NCBI GenBank assembly: GCA_030640695.1
Contig: DAOWIX010000175.1
Span: 1-9,519 of the forward strand
DNA: 9,519 nt
Reading direction: 5' to 3'
Source: Deltaproteobacteria bacterium
GTDB taxonomy: Bacteria; Desulfobacterota; Anaeroferrophillalia; Anaeroferrophillales; Tharpellaceae
The translations under genes were made by a program, and so were the position numbers. Position 1 is the stretch's first letter. Every line of letters starts with the position of its first letter. Shown in pieces: positions 7,128 through 9,519 of the stretch. The notes under the pieces were generated by a model that was not told where the DNA came from, searched no databases, and saw only the letters and a list, made by a program, of their open reading frames with translations.

Positions 7128-9431
7128 ATGAAACTAGATCGTAGAAATTTTATAAAACTCGGGGCCGTCGGAGGTGGATCATTAGCCTTGCCGAACCCCT
7201 TGAAACTGGCGAAAAAAGATCGCAAACCTTGGAATCGACAGCAGGCCCGGACTTTGCGTAAATTTCGCAATCCGAAGCCTACAACCTGTGGTCTCTGTGA
7301 AAACGGTTGTGGTTTGATCTCCTACCGTGAAGGTGATCGTATTGTCATGCTCCATGGTAACCCTGATCACCCCCTAAATCATGGCAAAATCTGCGCTCGG
7401 GCCTATGGTCAGCTCGATCGACTTTATGATCCGGATCGCGTCCTAGCCCCTAGATTACGGGACGGGGAGCGCGGTAGTGGTAAGTGGCGTGAGATAAGTT
7501 GGGAAGAAGCCTATAAAGTAATAGCTGAAAAATTGGCTCCGTATAGCGAAAATAAGGGTGCCGGTTTGGCCGTTTTACAAGGGCGACAGGAGTTGTTGGG
7601 TGAGCACCTGCTTGAACTTTTTCCCCAGGCTCTGGCGGTTGAAGAGAGTCCCTCCCAGCGTCTTAAAAGTTTGCGGCGTCAACTATATGGAGTGACCGGT
7701 TGTCGTCGAGATTTTGCTAATAGCCGTTTTGTTCTGAATTTCGCCGCTGACCCTTATATCAGTGGTCAGAATATGCTCACTGATATGCGGGAGCTGCTGG
7801 CCGGGCGGATTGATAATGGGGCTAAGTTGGTGACCGTTTCGGCTCGTTTGAATAATACCGGTGGGCGTAGCGACGATTGGATTCCGGTAGCTCCGGCAGA
7901 TTACGGAAATTTTGCCAGAACTTTGGCTTATTACCTACTTGATAATCAGCTCTATAATGCCAAAGCTTTGGCCGACCAGGGACTCAAAGCCTCGGAGCTC
8001 AAAGGTTTGCTGAAAAAATATGCGCCCGATGCTATGGCTTCATCCTTAGGTGTAAAAGCCGAAGTGATTAAGAATTTGGCCAAGGCTATGGTTCGTTATC
8101 AACCGGCTTTGGCAATCTATGACGAAGAGTTGCTTTTAGCTCAGGATGGCTGGCATAGTGCGGCCGCGATTGAGCTTTTAAATCTGCTTTTGGGTTCTTT
8201 GGATCGTTCTGGTGGTCTCTACTATTATAGTGAAGAGACCGATCTCGCGGCTGCAGTACACAACCTTGAAAGCCAGAAAGAGCGGCAGAAGGTCTCCCTT
8301 GACTGGTTTGCCAACTGGTTACTTAGTAGTGGTAATAAGCCGGCTATCATAAACTATGCCTGCAATCCTGCATATACTACATTCAGCGGTGAATATCCGC
8401 ACGCGCTTTGGCATAGTACGAATAAAATTCCTTTCCATCTGGCAATTGATACCCATGTCAGTGAGACCTCGTTTTTTGCTGATCTGATTTTACCGGCCGC
8501 GACTGAACTTGAAACCTGGGGACTTTCTGACTCTCCTCTGGCAGATGGTCAGCGGGTTCTCTCTTTGAGGCAGCCGGTTTCCCGGTTGATGGACGAGATT
8601 TTATTGTTGCGTCAGGCTAAGGCCAAAAATCTTGATCTCTTTAAATCGAAGCGGACGCCGGTTGCTGAGTCGCGTGATTTTAACCAGATTGTTCTTGAAC
8701 TGAAAAAAATTATGCAGGGCGAGTCGCCTGATACCGCGTTAAGGGTTGCCGGCTGGCTTGAAGATACGATGAAGGGAGCTCCTTTTACGGCGGCGGGTAT
8801 CAGTTGGGAGACCTTGCAAAAGCAGGGCTTTCAGAATTATCAGGGAGCAACTGAAACAGCTGGTTTGCGCCTTTCGGTAACGGCCACTAAATTTACTGCT
8901 TTTGATGATAAGTCGCATTCTGACAGTGATGATAACTTCTCTCTGATTCCCTACACTTGGCATATACTTGATAATACAACCGCCAATTGTAAATATATGG
9001 CCGAATTCAGGCACGAAAATCCACTTTGGATTCATCCTGCTAGAGCAGCTCGTTTAGGTATTCATGAAGGTGATGATGTACGTATTGAATCTCAATCGAG
9101 CTCGGTGGTTGCTAAAGCTTGGCTCAGTGAAGCCATCCACCCGCAATGTGTGGCTATTGCCTTAGGTCTTGGTCATACTGAGATGGGCCGGGTGGCCAAG
9201 GCTCAGACAATTGCCAAAAGCGATCCCATGACACGCTCTATGCTTATCCATAAACCGATTCACTTTACCCCTTTCTCATTTCGTTTACGCTCTTGGGATA
9301 AAGTTGAACCGGTCTGGTGGCATGAAAAGGGTAACGGGATTGATATCAGGCGAATTTTCAAAAGTAATGCTGACAGTCAGGTTGCTGGAATGACTGTGGT
9401 TGATACGACCGTAAAGCTTAGAAAAGTATAA
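7128..9431 (+). CDS. Tat-exported molybdopterin-oxidoreductase family subunit, possibly without Mo (QrcB/ActB/PsrA-like)
   Basis: A 767-residue protein. The N-terminus carries a twin-arginine signal (DRRNFIK at 4-10, then a short hydrophobic stretch), so it is exported folded to the periplasm. A [4Fe-4S] motif follows at C54/C57/C61/C89, then the molybdopterin oxidoreductase core to about residue 510 and a C-terminal dinucleotide-binding-type domain at about 605-690 (NPLWIHPARAARLG, GDDVRIES). Where family members carry the Mo-ligating Cys, Sec or Ser, the sequence reads EESPSQRLKSLRRQLYGVTG (172-191), with no cysteine and at best a serine. The usual PGTD-type contact reads APADYG (255-260). 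This resembles subunits that keep the fold but lost the Mo cofactor, as in Qrc and alternative complex III, although a Ser-ligated enzyme cannot be excluded. AAAGGA lies seven bases before the ATG. Last gene of the operon; ends TAA followed by TGA. Confidence 0.88.
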   Translation: MKLDRRNFIKLGAVGGGSLALPNPLKLAKKDRKPWNRQQARTLRKFRNPKPTTCGLCENGCGLISYREGDRIVMLHGNPDHPLNHGKICARAYGQLDRLYDPDRVLAPRLRDGERGSGKWREISWEEAYKVIAEKLAPYSENKGAGLAVLQGRQELLGEHLLELFPQALAVEESPSQRLKSLRRQLYGVTGCRRDFANSRFVLNFAADPYISGQNMLTDMRELLAGRIDNGAKLVTVSARLNNTGGRSDDWIPVAPADYGNFARTLAYYLLDNQLYNAKALADQGLKASELKGLLKKYAPDAMASSLGVKAEVIKNLAKAMVRYQPALAIYDEELLLAQDGWHSAAAIELLNLLLGSLDRSGGLYYYSEETDLAAAVHNLESQKERQKVSLDWFANWLLSSGNKPAIINYACNPAYTTFSGEYPHALWHSTNKIPFHLAIDTHVSETSFFADLILPAATELETWGLSDSPLADGQRVLSLRQPVSRLMDEILLLRQAKAKNLDLFKSKRTPVAESRDFNQIVLELKKIMQGESPDTALRVAGWLEDTMKGAPFTAAGISWETLQKQGFQNYQGATETAGLRLSVTATKFTAFDDKSHSDSDDNFSLIPYTWHILDNTTANCKYMAEFRHENPLWIHPARAARLGIHEGDDVRIESQSSSVVAKAWLSEAIHPQCVAIALGLGHTEMGRVAKAQTIAKSDPMTRSMLIHKPIHFTPFSFRLRSWDKVEPVWWHEKGNGIDIRRIFKSNADSQVAGMTVVDTTVKLRKV

Positions 9432-9437
9432 TGACAT

Positions 9438-9460
9438 TGCTTGCGTAGCGAGTATTTTAT
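9438..9460 (+). terminator. Possible weak terminator after the redox operon
   Basis: TGCTTGC (9438-9444) can pair with GCGAGTA (9448-9454) around a GTA loop, with two G-T wobbles, followed by the T-rich TTTTAT. It begins seven bases after the stop of the Mo-type gene. The stem is short, so termination may be partial. The remaining bases to 9519 hold only a 5-bp GGCAG/CTGCC inverted pair cut by the window edge. Confidence 0.35.
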
Positions 9461-9519
9461 AATTTAAAGACACTTATTTGGTTTGTTTGTAGCGGGCAGC
9501 TGGCAGAAAAAATACTGCC

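Noticed and set aside
7128..9431. Selenocysteine at a TGA codon in the molybdopterin-type gene
   Set aside because: The frame has no internal TGA, and the ligand region shows neither Sec nor Cys.
5577..9431. Assignment as a dedicated polysulfide, thiosulfate or tetrathionate reductase
   Set aside because: Mo-type, FeS and NrfD subunits fit the Psr/Phs/Ttr family in general, but the upstream cytochrome and the missing Mo ligand argue against a confident substrate call.
9502..9519. GGCAG/CTGCC hairpin at the window end as a terminator or attachment site
   Set aside because: The stem has only 5 bp with an AT-rich loop and is truncated by the window edge; no downstream sequence is available to judge it.

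Overview
The window holds the 3' part of a chemoreceptor gene, a gene-poor stretch of about 750 bp, and then five tightly packed co-directional genes for an anaerobic membrane redox system. Several features suggest an anaerobic or microaerophilic, quinone-respiring bacterium of the former Deltaproteobacteria (Desulfobacterota, including Desulfuromonadia-like lineages): a membrane HdrD-like/DUF224 iron-sulfur protein, a multihaem cytochrome c, an NrfD/PsrC-type quinone subunit, a Tat-exported molybdopterin-family protein and a haemerythrin-tailed chemoreceptor. That placement is an inference from gene content; no taxonomic marker lies in the window.

Layout. (1) Bases 1-1776, + strand: methyl-accepting chemotaxis protein with a C-terminal bacteriohaemerythrin domain; its 5' end is outside the window. 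(2) 1790-1836: a near-perfectly symmetrical terminator hairpin that can work in both directions. (3) 1847-2149, - strand: a protein-like reading frame interrupted by four TAA codons, probably a decayed gene convergent with the chemoreceptor. (4) 2150-2525: AT-rich, non-coding upstream region with a tandem repeat, a 12-bp palindrome, a possible sigma-70 promoter and a foldable leader. (5) 2526-9431, + strand: the five-gene cluster. The first four genes overlap at their ends (8, 4 and 13 nt) and the fifth follows after 25 nt, so it is almost certainly one operon.

How the genes may work together. The first operon protein (659 aa) has NarI-like membrane helices with candidate haem b histidines, two [4Fe-4S] ferredoxin motifs and two CCG domains. 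This is the architecture of proteins that pass electrons between a cytoplasmic donor (for example ETF) and menaquinone. The other four genes encode a heptahaem cytochrome c, a protein with four [4Fe-4S] motifs, an eight-helix NrfD/PsrC-like subunit and a molybdopterin-oxidoreductase homologue. They resemble a Psr/Qrc/alternative-complex-III type assembly linking the quinone pool to periplasmic electron carriers. The gene order (cytochrome, FeS, NrfD, Mo-type), the seven-haem cytochrome with a C-terminal anchor, and a Mo-type subunit without an obvious metal ligand do not match the textbook examples I know. This cluster is the most interesting item in the window.
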